A stretch of DNA of 5,249 nucleotides from Dehalococcoidales bacterium (GTDB taxonomy: Bacteria > Chloroflexota > Dehalococcoidia > Dehalococcoidales > UBA3254). The position numbers and the translations under genes were made by a program. The stretch lies in contig JAQULX010000246.1 in the NCBI GenBank assembly GCA_028718465.1, positions 1 through 5,249 of the forward strand, written 5' to 3'. Below the pieces are notes generated by a model. It worked only from the letters and a program-made list of their open reading frames with translations. It did not search any database and was not told the origin of the DNA. Below are positions 5,223 to 5,249 of the stretch, piece by piece. Numbering within the stretch: the stretch's first letter is position 1; the number at the start of each line of letters is the position of its first letter.

Positions 5223-5249
5223 ATGGGAACCGTCGTCACCCGGCTGCCC
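5223..5249 (+). CDS. Possible start of a gene running off the right edge
   Basis: ATG 5223-5225 opens nine codons (MGTVVTRLP) to the end of the window. AGGA (5211-5214) lies 8 nt upstream and an in-frame TAG (5217-5219) lies just before the ATG, so the frame starts here if it is real. A TATAAA at 5198-5203 is present but has no convincing -35 and sits very close. Nothing can be said about the product. If real, it is divergent from the 166-residue gene. Confidence 0.2.

Noticed and set aside
5015..5239. Minus-strand 74-codon ORF upstream of the 166-residue gene
   Set aside because: GTG start without a Shine-Dalgarno, no recognisable motifs, and it overlaps the predicted promoter. It cannot be fully excluded as a degenerate gene.

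Overview
The window is a 5.2 kb piece of a bacterial chromosome of moderate GC content, holding six confidently called genes and the 5' end of groEL. The GroEL N-terminus ([13 protein letters not shown] followed by ALDKKWGAP), the groES-groEL order and a CIRCE-type operator suggest a Chloroflexota (perhaps Dehalococcoidia-like) or other Gram-positive-type lineage. This placement is tentative because no rRNA or other strong phylogenetic marker is present.

Left part, all on the minus strand: groEL (5' 50 codons only, 1-150) is preceded by groES (203-496). A well-formed sigma-A promoter (-10 at 572-577, -35 at 595-600, 17-bp spacer) reads leftward into a CIRCE inverted repeat (540-566), so the operon looks HrcA-repressed. 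The CIRCE arms differ from the textbook sequence by one symmetric, palindrome-preserving change. Upstream lie a 250-bp gap with alternative hairpins and then a classical SDR oxidoreductase (817-1638) with its own promoter (1688-1715).

Middle: a 330-bp gap, then a PRC-barrel protein (1971-2369, minus) facing away from a YihY/BrkB-family six-helix membrane protein (2506-3405, plus). Their shared 136-bp region holds an 18-bp near-palindrome that carries TATAAT on both strands. An exact 15-bp direct repeat brackets yihY (2479-2493 and 3478-3492).

Right part, minus strand: a likely two-gene operon made of an unrecognised 166-residue basic protein (4464-4964) followed by a GSP39/YghA-like SDR (3563-4414), best started at TTG 4412-4414 behind a strong Shine-Dalgarno. 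A possible promoter lies at 4998-5026. At the far right a plus-strand start (5223) may open a gene that runs out of the window.

The genes are plausibly linked by stress physiology (chaperonin, GSP39-like SDR, PRC-barrel, envelope protein), but that theme is an inference from family membership. I see no phage, transposase, CRISPR, toxin-antitoxin or secondary-metabolite system. The most unusual items are the variant CIRCE, the 15-bp repeats around yihY, the divergent palindrome, and the 166-residue protein with duplicated terminal motifs.
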